64,000 bases of DNA from NCBI GenBank assembly GCA_002633005.1, contig NMRA01000024.1, positions 1,066,551 through 1,130,550 of the forward strand. Direction: 5' to 3'. The translations under genes and the position numbers were made by a program. The number at the start of each line of letters is the position of its first letter. The stretch's first letter is position 1. The notes beneath the pieces are model-generated. The model was not told where the DNA came from. It was given only the letters and a program-made list of their open reading frames with translations, and made no database searches. This DNA is from Phoronis australis. Taxonomy: Eukaryota; Phoronida; Phoronidae. This document shows positions 35,621 to 47,904 of the stretch, piece by piece.

Positions 35621-37610
35621 TCTTTGTTCATTAAAAACATCCTGTCTCATCTCAGCTGAAGGCTTTGTCTGAAGCCAGCTCTGCTGAGTTATGTAAGGTT
35701 ATGGAAGAAAGGTGATGCTGTGGACAAGAATAACATACAGCCTTGCTTGAAAAACAGCTCATCAAGTGACTGGGGTGTAAAGAAAACAATCTGTGCCTCC
35801 TATAGGTTTTTATTAGCTGTTTGCGTGGTGAAAATAATTATTCCGTTTCTTGGCAGCTACAGTCCAAAGACATTTTGTATTTATTTGTACCAGCTGCGTT
35901 AATCCATTCATTTTTTGAAACAGCTTGTCAAATTGAAGAAATTCTGTTAATTTTGCTTTCTAGTTGAAGTTTTCGTCGTTTGTCTTTTTTGTTGAGCAAA
36001 CTGGTCAGTAATATGAGGCGCGATTCATAGGTCATCTTGTTCTGTGAGTTTCGAAACAATGTTCATGCTGTGTTAATATCTTTATTGTGAAGACCTGTTT
36101 ATTTCACCTTTGGTGTTTTCTGGAATTGTGTAACATGTTTGTGCATGCGTGTAAACTCTCAGCTGTTTGGGTTCACAACTTATCATGCATAGGATAAGAA
36201 CATGAAACGCAACGCAACGGTGTGTGGTTAAACAAATGTAAATGATACAGCAAAGATTTTACAACTCCCTGCAAAAATTGTTGCGTTACGTATGTTTTAC
36301 GAAAAGAGGATATATTATATAATTTCCCATGCTTTGTCCTAAAAATGGTTAAATGCCACTGTAGGTCTCTTGTAATGAGTATCTTATCATTAACACTGTG
36401 GTGACCATGTGTGTCAAAATACTCCCTGTTCGGCATCTATCTATCAGCTGGATCTTGTTTTGTGCATGTAATGTCAAGATGACGGTCATACCAGACAGTA
36501 CACAACTTATTGGGCCATGCCAATGAACAAACCTTCCTAATACCTGTTTACAGTGATTTCATCTCAGGCTTCATCTGTGGCAGAGGTGAAGACAATTTCA
36601 GAAAAAAAACAGTCTGCACATTTAACCCATTTGTTCACTTTTGAGCTTTTATCCTTTACAATAAGGCTTGATTGGTGATTCTTGTCATTTTGGTTTTGCT
36701 CATTTAGTGCAGGTAAATTGGCTTAGATTCTCTTATAAAGAAAACGATTCTTGCCATGTGGTGTATTTTTTCATTGTTGGGCACCAATTAGATTTAATGG
36801 TGCTCTGTGGTCCTTAATTTAACTTGTCAATTTGTTAATTACTTTGACATTAGGTTAGGTAAATACAATCAAAGTTGGTTAAATAATTTCCTCTCTCCTA
36901 ATATGATCTAATATTATGTGGAGAGTGTTCTGTCATAGTTGTGTGGCTGAAAACCAATATGCGAAAAGGCCAGTATCGTGATTCAGCAAGATTTTTTTTG
37001 GAGAAGGGTTTTTGAATCTTGGCTACTGCTTAAGTGACCCATTCTACACCTTCCAGTTGTGTGGCTTGGTATTGAACTATTTTCAGATTTCAATACCTCT
37101 TTGTTTGAACCTTGTTGTGCCAGTCTGTATGAATGTTTTGTCAGGCGGACTTTTTCTTGTGAGTAGCTTTTGAGCACCTCCAGACACCCGGCTCCATATT
37201 ATGTAACTTTATGTTTGGAAAACATCCAAATAAAAATGTGAAGCCCTTTATGGACTGCTGTCATAAAAACGCACTCAACAACATCTTAACAGGGCTGGGA
37301 GTTACGTTGTGTTCACCTATTATTTGTGGCTATTTGAATAAGCTTTAGTTCCCAATATCATGTTTTGTGTGTGGTGTGTGTGTGTGTTTTGTGTGAAACA
37401 AAATAATTCTATTGATTGCGAGGATGGCTAAATTTACTGGACTTGTTTGTGACACCGGAATGTTTGTATTTTAAGCATTTTGATTTTTATTCTCGACTCC
37501 GTTTCTGCTAAGTTGGACGTGCTTCCTGATGGTCATGGCAGATATAAAAACTAAAAGGTTTTGGTTTTTGCAGCAATCATTCTTTTGACAAATCTGCATG
37601 TATTTAGAGC
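35621..37610. other. Non-coding stretch with a (GT)n patch
   Basis: A short GT-rich microsatellite lies at about 37366-37396. No gene or mobile element recognised. Confidence 0.5.
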
Positions 37611-37614
37611 ACAC

Positions 37615-37840
37615 TGTGGTTGACAAGTGAAATTCTATTTTGCAAAATGTCTCCACAAAGTAAAGATTAAGAAAATTTTAATCTATTTGGTTTGCAAATG
37701 TGTAGATGTCATAAAACAACTTTTTGAGAATTTTCCATTTTTTGCTATAATCAGCCTTTGAAAAAGGGTAAAATGATAATTTTGGCGATTATTTTTTCCA
37801 AACTACGAGTAGAATTCTGTGCCATCATGTAATTATCCCG
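37615..37840 (+). repeat. Dispersed repeat D1, copy
   Basis: GACAAGTGAAATTCTATTTTGCAAAATGTCTCCACAAA, AGAAAATTTTAATCTATTTGGTTTGCAAATGTGTAGATGTCATAAAACAAC, CAGCCTTTGAAAAAGGGTAAAATGA and GGCGATTATTTTTTCCAAA follow the family order. Confidence 0.75.
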
Positions 37841-39055
37841 AATTTCTATTTTTGGAACTGTTCAAGTTTTTACCAAAACACTTCCAAATCCAGAAACTGA
37901 CTATCTTACTTGGGATGCAGTAGAGCTTAAAGTTTGCTAACTGCATGGTTTGCTGCCAATTTCGTTCTTCATCCGTTGCTTGATTTACGTAAGACATGAA
38001 ATTGTTTCATTTGTGCATGCGCTTCAAGTCTAAATAACCAATCTAATTTCTGCTGTCATATTCAGGCCCTAATTGGTGTCTTGCTGCCTGTTTTTACCCA
38101 GCGCGTATTAGTAATCCCCTATACTTTGTTGATTTAATAGCACACTCTTTGTCTCGAGATATTGATCTGCTCGTCATTGTATCGAGCGTTTTTATCAATT
38201 TTTTGTCAGACGTTACGTAACACACATCCACCTGTGTTTTACATTCACAAAGCGAATCGCGCTGCCTCTCAGTGAGTTGCGTCATTTTGTTCACCACTAT
38301 TTCCACTCCTGTTCCAGTTAATTAGTGGTAAACAATACATGGAATTGCAGGCTGCACAAGTCTTTTTTCCCTTATACAACCTATGCACTTACAGTATTGA
38401 CGATTCCCAGAAGGGTCTTTGTCCAGTGTTTTAAGGCTTTGTCCGCCGGTTGACGTATGTATTTGAATTAAATTGAGAATATTGTAAAACTTTTTAATGT
38501 GGAAGTAATTGGCGGCCTCAGTATTACCATAGAGTAGCCTAGAGCATTTTCGTCTGGTCTTTAAGCTTCTCATCTGCGATACACTGTATGGCAACGGGAA
38601 GTGTTACAAAGAGCAATTTTGCGCTGTAGATTGTTTAATAAAGAGTTTCCAAAGCTGTGAAATACTCTTGTCAGAAAATAACTTGTATGTTTTTGTTTAG
38701 TGAAAATATAAATTCTTCATGCAAATATCAAAATTTTGTTGATGTTCCTGGTTTTTGCATCTTTTCAATAATTATGATCAGCCTAGACAGTATGAGATTA
38801 AAAATGGGAATGCGAATAGCTGGCTTGGTGTGTAGCCGCAAGGACTGAATGCTGTAACTCTTCACCAATTTGGCATGCAATGTGGTAGAAATGTGAAATT
38901 TAGTTTGTCATTTGTCGTGACAGAACAAAATATAATAACAAAATATAATAACAAAATTGCACTGCATTGTTAGTGTTATGGTGAGTAACTGCACAGCTGT
39001 CACAAAACATTACTTGTAAAGTTTTAGTTACATTTAGCTATTGACAATTAGGTTC
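37841..39055. other. Non-coding stretch, nothing recognised
   Basis: Contains a small ACAAAATATAATA direct repeat at about 38932-38956. Confidence 0.5.
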
Positions 39056-39057
39056 AG

Positions 39058-39310
39058 TAAAATTTTTACCAATTTAGGAAACCATACGACAAACAAGTGA
39101 AACGTTATTTTCACATTTATTTGGAAAAGATCTTTTCATCCATCGAATTAAATGCTTTGTCATTCTAAAGTTTTATAACAGTTGTTGTCAGACAAATAAT
39201 AAAAAAGTGCAGGTATTTACGTTGATGTCAGAACCATTTCAAAAAATGAAAAGAGTCAAGTTGGCAATTATTTGTGTCCAAAATTAACGAGATTTTTGTG
39301 AAAGATTTTT
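39058..39310 (+). repeat. Dispersed repeat D1, diverged copy
   Basis: TTTTTACCAATTTAGGAAACCATACGACAAACAAGTGAAAC and TGGCAATTATTTGTGTCCAAAATTAACGAGATTTTTGTGAAAGATTTT align with 5080-5310 and 46425-46650; the middle is poorly conserved. Confidence 0.6.
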
Positions 39311-40585
39311 ATGCAAAAATTTTTGTCTAGAATGATAAGAGTTATTATCTAGACATTAACAGGGTACAACAATTAGGCCAACGCAATGTTAATGAAATAA
39401 TACCAGAAATGGGCTAAAATGTACTTCTTTCATTTTTTGAGGTCTTGTATCGCCTGTTGATAGCTATGGTGGGGAATTTGCCGAAAGCATAAAGCATTAA
39501 TTTTGTGGTACACATTTTGTGAAAAAGCGTAGAAATGTAATTTCTCAATTGTCCACCATGCTGGGTCTCAAAATTGGCGAGGTCTTACCATTGTTGCAAA
39601 CTCATTTGCCTAGCCGCGATGAAGGTCATTAAAAATGGAGTAAAAGGCAGAGCTCTAATTAGGTGGAAACATTCAAATTGGGTGGCATACCCTACACTGT
39701 TTTCCTTGACTAATTTTCCTGGCGTTTCTATTTATCCCGTTTCTATTTATCGCCATTGCCTTGGCTAGGTGATTAGTATGAACTGCCTGTGGAGGCTTGG
39801 TGAGATGAATTTGGCCTGGGCTGGTTTTTGTTGATTCTACATTGATGACCTGTTTTTGAAGACCCTCCGCTCTGTGGGCTCCAGAGCAATTAATCTCCTG
39901 TGCAGTGGAAATCACCTGACTTAATTGACACAAATATTACATACGAATGCGTAACATTTGGTTTTAGTACTGGTGTTCTTTCTGATTGTCTTGAGTTGAA
40001 ATCCAGCTATGCTGGTCAGCACAGAATGATGTAGGCGAATTTAAAGTAGAACATTCACTAATCACCTTTTGTGAAAATCCTGATTTTCGTTGTACTATTC
40101 ATCGCTTGTACTATTCATCGCTGAGAAATATTCAGGAATTTTATCATTCAGAGCTGGTAGCCTTGAAATCCTTTTTAGGTCTCTGTTCATGTAGCTAACT
40201 TGAGGGTGTAGTTCTTGGGAAGTCTGACTTCGTATTCGTGTTTTCTGCAGAGAATTACTCTCTGAAGCTTATCTTCTTTTTCATGGTTTCAGTTTGATTG
40301 TTACATGGCAATAAGCTATTTTGTGCAACATTTTGTGTTGAATCACTGAATACGGTCCCAACACAGAATGTTGTGTGTGTTCCAGTTCAATACTCAATTA
40401 GTTGTAAGGCTGTGAAACGTTTTTAGGAATGCAGGAAAAACGGGACCACCCACATTTTCGCCCATTAATTTGATGCTTCATTATTCCAAAACCTGCATCC
40501 AACCTGATTTTATTAATTTCAACTGTCAATCAGGTGTATTTAGCTTCAGTGACAACGATGAAGTAATTTTTCGCTTGTTTAGCAC
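39311..40585. other. Non-coding stretch; candidate regulatory patch 39760-39930
   Basis: 39760-39930 is GC-balanced and carries GCAATTAATC and ACTTAATTGA homeodomain-type sites and a CACCTG E-box. It overlaps a domain-free 86-residue minus-strand ORF. A 15-bp tandem duplication (TTGTACTATTCATCGC) lies near 40092-40122. Confidence 0.3.
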
Positions 40586-40589
40586 CAAA

Positions 40590-40800
40590 TATTGCTGACG
40601 AGTGAAAGTGTGTTTTGTGAAGTTTCTTCTCAATAATTAAACAGAAGAAAATTTTAGTAACTAGCACGGTTTGTGTTGCGTAGATGTGGGAAAGCTTCAA
40701 TGATTTGATGCAAAGTAACCAGCCTTTTAAATAGTGGAATTTTGCAATTTTGGGGTTATTTTGTGCTAAGTAAAGGAGAATTAATATGCTTGTAAAGGCT
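40590..40800 (+). repeat. Dispersed repeat D1, copy
   Basis: GACGAGTGAAAGTGTGTTTTGTGAAGTTTCTTCTCAATAA, AACTAGCACGGTTTGTGTTGCGTAGATGT, AACCAGCCTTTTAAATAGTGGAATTTTGCAATTTTGG. Confidence 0.7.
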
Positions 40801-40939
40801 TATTGAAAAGGCAATTTTTGTAATCCCACGCTAGGCTGAACGGCCACCTTTTAGTGGGTGTCAAACCCATGTGTGAAAGGTATCGTGTTTTTTATGTCAT
40901 TGTTGCCTATTGTGTAAAATAGTAAAACAAGTAAAACTA

Positions 40940-41025
40940 AAACGACAAACGTCGGTATTAAAATATATTAAAATATTCCTACGTTTCGAGCGATGCGCTC
41001 TTTGTCAAGGGTGTGCTACAGACTG
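40940..41025 (-). mobile_element. Possible Penelope-type retroelement terminus with hammerhead-like fold (relic)
   Basis: On the minus strand CTTGACAAAGAGCG-CAT-CGCTCGAAACGT contains a perfect 5-bp GAGCG/CGCTC stem followed by GAAACGT, and ACGTTTGTC follows ~30 bases later, so AAACGT and ACGTTT can pair. Hammerhead ribozymes in Penelope-like elements have CUGANGA, stem II and GAAA in this order; here the first core box is degenerate (UUGACAA). No reverse-transcriptase frame is nearby. Confidence 0.35.
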
Positions 41026-41689
41026 CTGAGTATATGTAGATGGATCTGGCCTATTGGGGGTGTAATGTTTTGAATAATAATTATTACTATTATTATTTGA
41101 ATTTATTTAGTGAAATTGTAATTTCTTTGTGATGAAGAATGGAGAATCATGCTATTTTTGCTGAAATTTACCTGAATTTGTTTGTCTGTTTCGGTATTTT
41201 TTTACTTATTTACTGATTTTACTAATATAACTTTTTGTCCTTTTACACATATGTGTTCGAGCTATTGTAGCCACATAAAGGATTACTGCGTAATTTCTCT
41301 TGCAATTTAATTGAGCCAGTTGTTATGTAAGATGCAGGTGCCACACTAAAAATATTAATCTCTGATGTTGGTATTATGCAACGTTACACAGTGATTTTAA
41401 TATCTCGCAAATAAACCGCTCAAAGGTGCTGGTATAAAACATAGCTTCGCCAGAGAGTTCTCAGATGCTTTTGTGCTGTTGTATTCAGTCAAGGTCACTT
41501 TGTACTGACAGTTTCTGGTTTTTCTTTTTAGATGCCAGTTCGACTGCGAAGTTTGGCCGATATCAGAGTGGGAACCGTTCCACTGTTGCTCTGGTTGAGT
41601 GGCGAGAACAGAATCTAAGGTATTGTTCGTGTTGGGTGTAACATATTGTCGGTATTGACAACGCATGCTGTGGTAAGATGATACTGAAA

Positions 41690-41930
41690 AAATTCTTTGA
41701 TTTTGGGACATAAATAATGGGTAAAATTGTCATATTTTTGTTTTTCGTAGCCTTTCCACATTGCTGCAAGCGCTAAAAACTTTACCAAATGTGTGGTAAT
41801 ACCTCCACCACACAAACCAAACTAAAAGCAAAGTAGATGTTCCTGAAGTGCAATTTTTGTTGAGAACTTTGACAAAATGAAATTTCATGTCTGCCATTTT
41901 ATGTCCCAAACTGAAGATTTTTACTGTAAT
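41690..41930 (-). repeat. Dispersed repeat D1, copy (minus strand)
   Basis: Read on the minus strand: TTGGGACATAAAATGGCAGACATGAAATTTCATTTTGTCAAAGTTCTCAACAAAAATT, TTTGGTTTGTGTGGTGG, ACATTTGGTAAAGTTTT, GACAATTTTACCC. Overlapping minus-strand ORFs in 41563-41975 are explained by this repeat. Confidence 0.75.
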
Positions 41931-42239
41931 ATTGACGTAGCGCAAACTGCCTTTGGTGGAAGGTGACCTGTGCATGGTTCACTTGAAAAAAAATGTATTC
42001 TTATAATGCAACATGACTGGTTAAGTTTGAAGCCTGGGTCGAGCGTGAGTTCTAAGATTAGATTTTGGGCTGGAATGCAACTTGTACCAATTTACCTAAA
42101 ACTAGTTATGAATTAATATTGAAGAACCTTTCACAGACCGTTTCTTGCAAGATGAGCAAAATGTCACATGACCTCGCAAATTAATGCAAATAAAAAGTGA
42201 GTATAGTCGAAAGTTAACAGTAAAATCTCGCTAGTTTAG

Positions 42240-42470
42240 TACTTAATATGGCAGACATGTGATGAAATTCTACTTTTTGATTTTGATACGAAAGATATGT
42301 AGTAATATAGTAATGCTTCAATTAACTGTTCAAGGTTTGTACCATAGCCACCAACAGAAACTGTTCAAACATGAAAAAATGGAAAGTCTGGTAATTAATT
42401 TTGCACACATCACACGGAAATGCATTTTGTCGCATTTTGTAAACAAAAATGAGCATCAAGAAATGTTATG
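42240..42470 (+). repeat. Divergent D1-like copy
   Basis: AATATGGCAGACATGTGATGAAATTCTACTTTTTGATTTTGATACGAAAGA, then GGTTTGTACCATAGCCACCAACAG and CATGAAAAAATGGAAAG. Start fits D1; the later part is closer to 26160-26425. Confidence 0.45.
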
Positions 42471-42569
42471 TTGAATGAGCAACTTTACCTGTCCCGTATG
42501 ACTGATGAATTGGTGATACGTTTTCCTTATCTGTAACATTTTTGTGTGCAATATGTGAAAAATTGCCGT

Positions 42570-42800
42570 ATTAGCCTGTTCTCGCAAAATTGCGGCTAAT
42601 GTGGTGATTGGTTGGCGATGTTGGAGTGTTGCATTGTGGGATTGAGTTCACGGTTTCTTGCAGTTTACGCAAATCGGCTCAGCTTCAATTGTTAGTTCGC
42701 GTGCAGTCAGAGGTGTCATGCAGATGACCTTTTTATGGATAGCGAGGCTAATTCACAAAGGATTGTGGGATAACTGCTATCTCAAGCAGTGCCGACAACA
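42570..42800. promoter_or_regulatory. Promoter-like patch with CCAAT and ZNF143-like motifs (weak)
   Basis: Contains GTGATTGGTTGG (inverted CCAAT) at about 42606-42617 and, read on the minus strand, ATCCCACAATGC, similar to the Staf/ZNF143 core TTCCCAGAATGC; ATTGTGGGAT recurs near 42762. No transcript or first exon is recognisable next to it. Confidence 0.2.
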
Positions 42801-43124
42801 GATGGAGACTTAGGATCTGTTGTGATCACTTCATTTTGGTTGTATATCAAGCAGACACATGTTCAGTTTATCATAGATATGAGTAAACAGGTAGTATATA
42901 TCTGAGTTAATGATGGCCTGCCAAACACTTTCTGGATGCTGGATTAGGAGTACTTTTATCTCACAAATCTATGCATTGAGATTCGTATCCATTGATTTTC
43001 GCTATCTGTAAAAATGGTCAGACGCAGATGTCTTGTGGTCACGCTAGGTGACGTCAGCTTCTTCCCCATGTTTAAATCTGCACTTTCTTTCCACTTGCTG
43101 TCCAATTGTGAAATTAGCTAATTA

Positions 43125-43391
43125 CATGCACGCACCCAGGGGGTGCTCGGGGGGCTCAAACGAGCCCACCATTTGGCGAAGTGGGTAAAAAGGTCCGCCT
43201 CAGAGAAACAAATAGTACTCGAAAATGAAACTAAACTCCCCTGAAAAGGCAGAAATTCGGCGAATGCACAAGTGCATAATTCATAGCCCTGAATATGCCC
43301 TGTTTTTATTTTTTTAATTTTATTTTTTTGTAAAAGGTCCACATTTTAAAAAATTCGAGCTCCCCTATATTTTAGGCTGGGTGCACACATG
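43125..43391. mobile_element. hAT-family MITE with intact 8-bp target duplication
   Basis: The 267-bp element begins CATGCACGCACCCAG and ends with the inverted CTGGGTGCACACATG (12 of 15 matches). It is flanked on both sides by GCTAATTA (43117-43124 and 43392-43399), an 8-bp target site duplication as made by hAT transposases. Its 3' part (AAAAGGTCCACA...CCCCTATATTTTAGGCTGGG) is shared with the copy at 26505-26831. No transposase ORF. Confidence 0.85.
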
Positions 43392-43399
43392 GCTAATTA

Positions 43400-44632
43400 A
43401 AGCCATCATGTGACGGATTGAAACAATTTCTTGTCACAATAGGGCTGCTTTTTACATTTACGTAAAGAATGCCATTTGATGGTAAGGAAAATTTCTAGAC
43501 TAATTTTTACGGTTATGTAGTCAGGGCTATGCTCTAGATATGTTGGTACGAGTTGTTTATCAGACAGAGTCAAGTAGTACCCCTGTTGGTCATTTAAGTT
43601 TTCAGCATCACCGTCTTTGTCGGTTGGCTATTGTTGAAATGGCTTGATGTGTTTTTAATTTCTATAATGAAATAAAGGATATTAATAAAAGTGTATATTG
43701 TATTATGGACACACTGACATAACGTACACATCTGCACATCCGAGGGAAAATACGTAAGCAGTGGTAGTGCTGGGAGCCATTTTCTATTGGGATCACTATA
43801 ATGACACATGTTTTAGAAATGTACTTTTCAAGTTTGTAGTAGTCATAAATTTCCCATTTAAGTCTTACAAGATCTGGCACAGTCTTCATTAGTCTGTTGT
43901 TCATTTCGTTTGCAGCACATCTAATTGAGTTTCAAAGATTTTTCACATTTGCAATGGTAGACAGTCCTCCAAAATATGCTACCAAGTGTTAACGACTAAT
44001 ATGAATGCATGATTTCGTCTGGCTCCTTTTAGCCAAAATTACTGAGTTCTGAATCAGAATTACCTATTTTAAGCAAAAATCTATTTGTACTCAATATTCT
44101 GCGAGTTAAACAAATTTGAAATCCCTCGAGTCCAGCCTCGCATGTTTGGTCTACAGACAGACAGAGTCAGCACCTCAGCCAAGAAGGCGCAGTGTTTTAA
44201 GACTGTTCCCAATCACCCTCATAAGCCACTTTTGTGTATACAATAACTTTTTAACGTTTTATTAGATATCAAATTTAAATTAAGACGAGCAATATTCAAG
44301 AATAGCAGTAAATTTGTTTTTTTTTTAAATTACAAGTTATTTGCGGAATTACTTTATCGTTATCAGTCAAGCTAATGAATGGACTAATTCATGAAGGGCC
44401 ATGCACTAAATCTTGTACAATGCGAATATCATAATAACACAATTCTACAATAACAGGGAAACTTTGAAAATCTAATGACAGAATTTGACAAAACTTGACC
44501 AAAGGGTATATTGCCAGCCTTTGTGTTAGTGCCAGTTAATTTTAGACTTTACTGCCATAACAACACTTGGGCTTGCACCCATCAATATTCGGATAGTTTG
44601 GTCTACCGTAGCACCCCCTGTTGGTAATTTTT
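43400..44632. other. Non-coding stretch, nothing recognised
   Basis: Minus-strand ORFs 43594-43904 have no domain. A CTCF-like core (minus strand CCAACAGGGGGTGCT) sits at about 44611-44625, just before the second array element. Confidence 0.45.
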
Positions 44633-46100
44633 ATGCCCCCACATGTTTTTATGTGGGTCCATATTGTCGTCATCTCTGTCTGTGTGTCTAGCGTCTGTAG
44701 CTGTATCTCCTAAACCCCTTGCAGGACCTTATTGAAATGTAGCAGTGTATTCTGATGCAGCTGATGACAGATAACCAGTTTCGGACCTATCCAAGTACCG
44801 CTGTGCCCCCTAGTGGCAGTTTTAGTTTTTTACGTTTGCCTCCGTTTTTTGGTGTTTCTAGATGGATTTTTGTAAAATTCGGCAAATAGGATGTGATGAT
44901 GTCATTTTGGATGGATTCGATGGATGTTATGCCACCTTGTGGCCATTTTTGTTGTTTTTGTGTCCGTTTTCTGGCGTCCATCTCTCGATCTGCCATATTG
45001 CTCAAAGGATCATTTTGGAAATTTTCAGATGTGCTCCTGATGCGTAAGGCCACGAATGACTTTGACTTTCAGACAAGTCTGACTGCTGTGTCGCCCCTAG
45101 TAGTGATTTTGTTTTTTTAGATGTCTGCGGCTGAATCTCCTTAACCCTTTGATAGAACATTCGGAAATTTGAGCCGACGACAAATGGTAACGAGTATCTA
45201 ACTGATCCAAATACTACTGTGTTCCCTAATGGCAAAATGTTTTTTTACGTTTGCTTCTGTATCGTCAGAGTTCATTCTTGTATTTTCATGAAATTCAGCA
45301 GATAGGTTTCTAATAAGGAGACGTCACTACAACTTTCCATTTTCGGACACACGTGGTGGCCATTTTTGTTATTTTTGCATCATTTTCCTGTTGTCTGCCT
45401 CCCTAAGGGATCAGTATGAAAGTTTACAAATGTGTTTCTGATGAGAAGGCCTCAACTGACATTGGCTTTCAGACGATCCAACTACTGTGTCACCCCCTAG
45501 TGGCGATTTGTTTTTTTACGATTGCAGCTGAATCTTCTTAACCCTTTGAAGGAGTATTTTGAAATATGAAAGATGTGTTCCTATGGAGCCGATGACAAAT
45601 GGTAACAAGTGTCGAACTGATCCAAATACCATTGAGCCCCCTAGTGGCAAAATGTTTATACATTTTCTCCTGTATCTTTGCAGTTCATAAATGTATGTTC
45701 ATGAAACTTGGCAAGCATGTTTTTATTAAGGAGATAACAATGCCTTCCCATTTTTGGACACATTTGGTGATTTCTGCACTACCGGGCGGCCATTTAAAAA
45801 TTAATATGTGTTTGACGTCTGCTTCTCTATCTGTCAAACCACTCATAGGATCATTATAAAAATTGACGGTTGTGTTCCTGATGCAAAGACCCAGCTGACG
45901 TTGATTTTTGGATGTTTTTTACTATTGCGGCGCTCCCTAGGGGCAATTTTGTTTTTTTTTGCATCTATGGCTGTATCTTCTCAACCCTTTGAAGGGTCTT
46001 TGCGAAATTTGGCAGATGGGCTCCTATAGACATGGCAAGAGATGGGGATAATTTTCGACCTATAGCTGTGCCCCCTTGTTTTAATTGATTTTATGTTTTT
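44633..46100 (+). mobile_element. Second Helentron-like element with A-B-C satellite array
   Basis: Begins after a T-tract with ATGCCCCCACAT (44633-44644), the same terminus as at 6199, followed by its inverted copy ATGTGGG (44651-44657). Monomer cores occur at about 44810 A, 44935 B, 45095 C, 45222 A, 45353 B, 45495 C, 45640 A, 45787 B, 45936 C and a last A near 46072, so the trimer period is about 415-430 bp. Type-specific blocks (ACGTTTGCC, GCGTCCAT, GGCTGAATCTCC) match array 1. The 3' hairpin terminus seen at 7807 was not found, so the right end is truncated, diverged or beyond the last monomer. Confidence 0.75.
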
Positions 46101-46424
46101 TTATGGTCAAAACGGCTCAACAGATTTTAAAGAAATTGTGGTGCATATGCCACTCGGTGGGATGTGCCGTCACGAATTAAGTCCATTCGCATTCATAATG
46201 CGCATGCCCGTTAGCACAAAAGGTCAGTACGAGCACACTCCAAGTAGTGAGAATACAGTTGAAGGGATATTGTTGGTTCTGTGAACTCGGACAGTAGCGT
46301 CTGCTTCTGGTGAAATTTCGACAACAGTCAGTTACTAGGGAATCAGATTTCGAGAACTAGTTAAGTAGAGAAAACTGGCTCTCAAAATGTGGGACCCTGT
46401 AAATGACTATCACAGTAAAATTTA

Positions 46425-46660
46425 ACCAATTTGGGACACAGTGTGATGGATAAGTGAAATTTTACTTGTTCATGTTTTAAAAAACGTACCATCAAATTAT
46501 TACTTTACCGTGTTCAAGTTCTGTAACGTAGCGAACACTAGAAAATATGAAAAATTTGTGGCCATTCATAGCAATGTTGGAAGACCTCGAAAAACAAAAG
46601 ATTGATTTTAGTAATGCTTGTTTGAATTTGGTGAGATTTTATGGTGCAGAAATATCAAAC
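46425..46660 (+). repeat. Dispersed repeat D1, copy
   Basis: TTTAACCAATTTGGGACACAGTGTGATGGATAAGTGAAATTTTACTT, GTTCTGTAACGTAGCG, CTTGTTTGAATTTGGTGAGATTTTATGG follow the longer family form also seen at 5080 and 39058. Confidence 0.65.
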
Positions 46661-46765
46661 ATTCTGTCTACTATGTGAGCGGACATGGTTTTTGTTGTGA
46701 GTTTGGATGCAGATGTCAACCTAGAAAAAAATTTTTTAACGTTGATCAGTTCCCACTCGTCTGTA

Positions 46766-47227
46766 AAGACCTTTCATACTATTGTCGATGCGTCAATGTT
46801 TTGGGGAGCTGTGGTGAGTATGAATGGTTAACTTCGGTATTGGGTCGAAATTAACTTCGCAGTGAACAGGTGGATATTACAGTGGAGCGTCGACGCTGCG
46901 GTGGGGCGTGAACAATCAACTTCGGTGCCTTTGAAGTTAAATCGCCTAGGGTCGCTGTTTTCTTCAACAACTAAAGGGCAGTGTCGTCACTAATAATTGC
47001 TTATATTTTGCCAGAATAATCACCAACCGAATTAAAGATAAGTTTTATCTCAATTGGTAAATGTTCTCATATTGTCACATTAAAAAAATTGTAGCTCGCA
47101 CGCGATGCATCAGTGCTACCTTGCGATTACTTCGACAACGTCACCTACCAAAGATGGTATGAATGGTTCAGTTAACTTCACGGTTTACGTATGTCAGACC
47201 GGAGTTAAGTCAGTATGAAAGGGCCTA
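46766..47227 (-). mobile_element. MITE copy 2 (empty), inverted relative to copy 1
   Basis: About 460 bp with outer ends GACCTTTCATACTATTG and GTCAGTATGAAAGGGCC. Read on the minus strand it aligns through its length with the two outer arms of 6042-8156, and passes from GCACTGATGCATCGCGTGCGAGCTACAA through a T-run straight into AATGTGACAAT, where copy 1 has the 1.6-kb insertion. Confidence 0.8.
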
Positions 47228-47904
47228 TAAGCTAACTAACCTGAAATACATCAATCCTGCCTCATGGCCATTGGTATACACAGAATAGTTACATCTACTA
47301 AAATTGCATTTCAAGAGCAACAGGTGTGCACTTTTTGCATGCAGTGGAAATTGCTGAAAAAGTAGTTCTGGAAACTCCTTATCCTGATGAGCTGTTTTGT
47401 GCCTGCATTATACGCTTTTGAAGTGAATCTGAGTGGACCAGCAACTGTTTACTATGACACGCTAACGAAAAATAGATGTCTTTATGCAGTTTTAAAATTA
47501 TGAAAATGGCCGACTGGGACTTGCCGCGTATTTGAAGTCATTTCAAATAACTCAGACATTTATCTCATAAATTACTTTTAAAGAATTGAGTAATGAATTA
47601 TAGAGTTATCACTTTTTAAAAAAATCTACAAAAGTGAACATTTACCTGAATCACAAATAACTACAGTAAACGGAAATGGCTTAATCTAACACAAAATTTT
47701 GACGACTTTTAAAAAGTAAGTCAGCTCATTCAAAACCATCAGAAGCCTGTTCCACGTTGATGTGTAGGCCTATATAAGAAGTTGTGTCAGTTAAACTAAT
47801 TGGTGACAGAAATCTATCTGAGAACTAGAGTCAAGTTGTGTTTGAGATGATGAAGGTTTTAATATGTGGTTAATGAGAACTACTTGCCCACACCTGCAGC
47901 CAAC

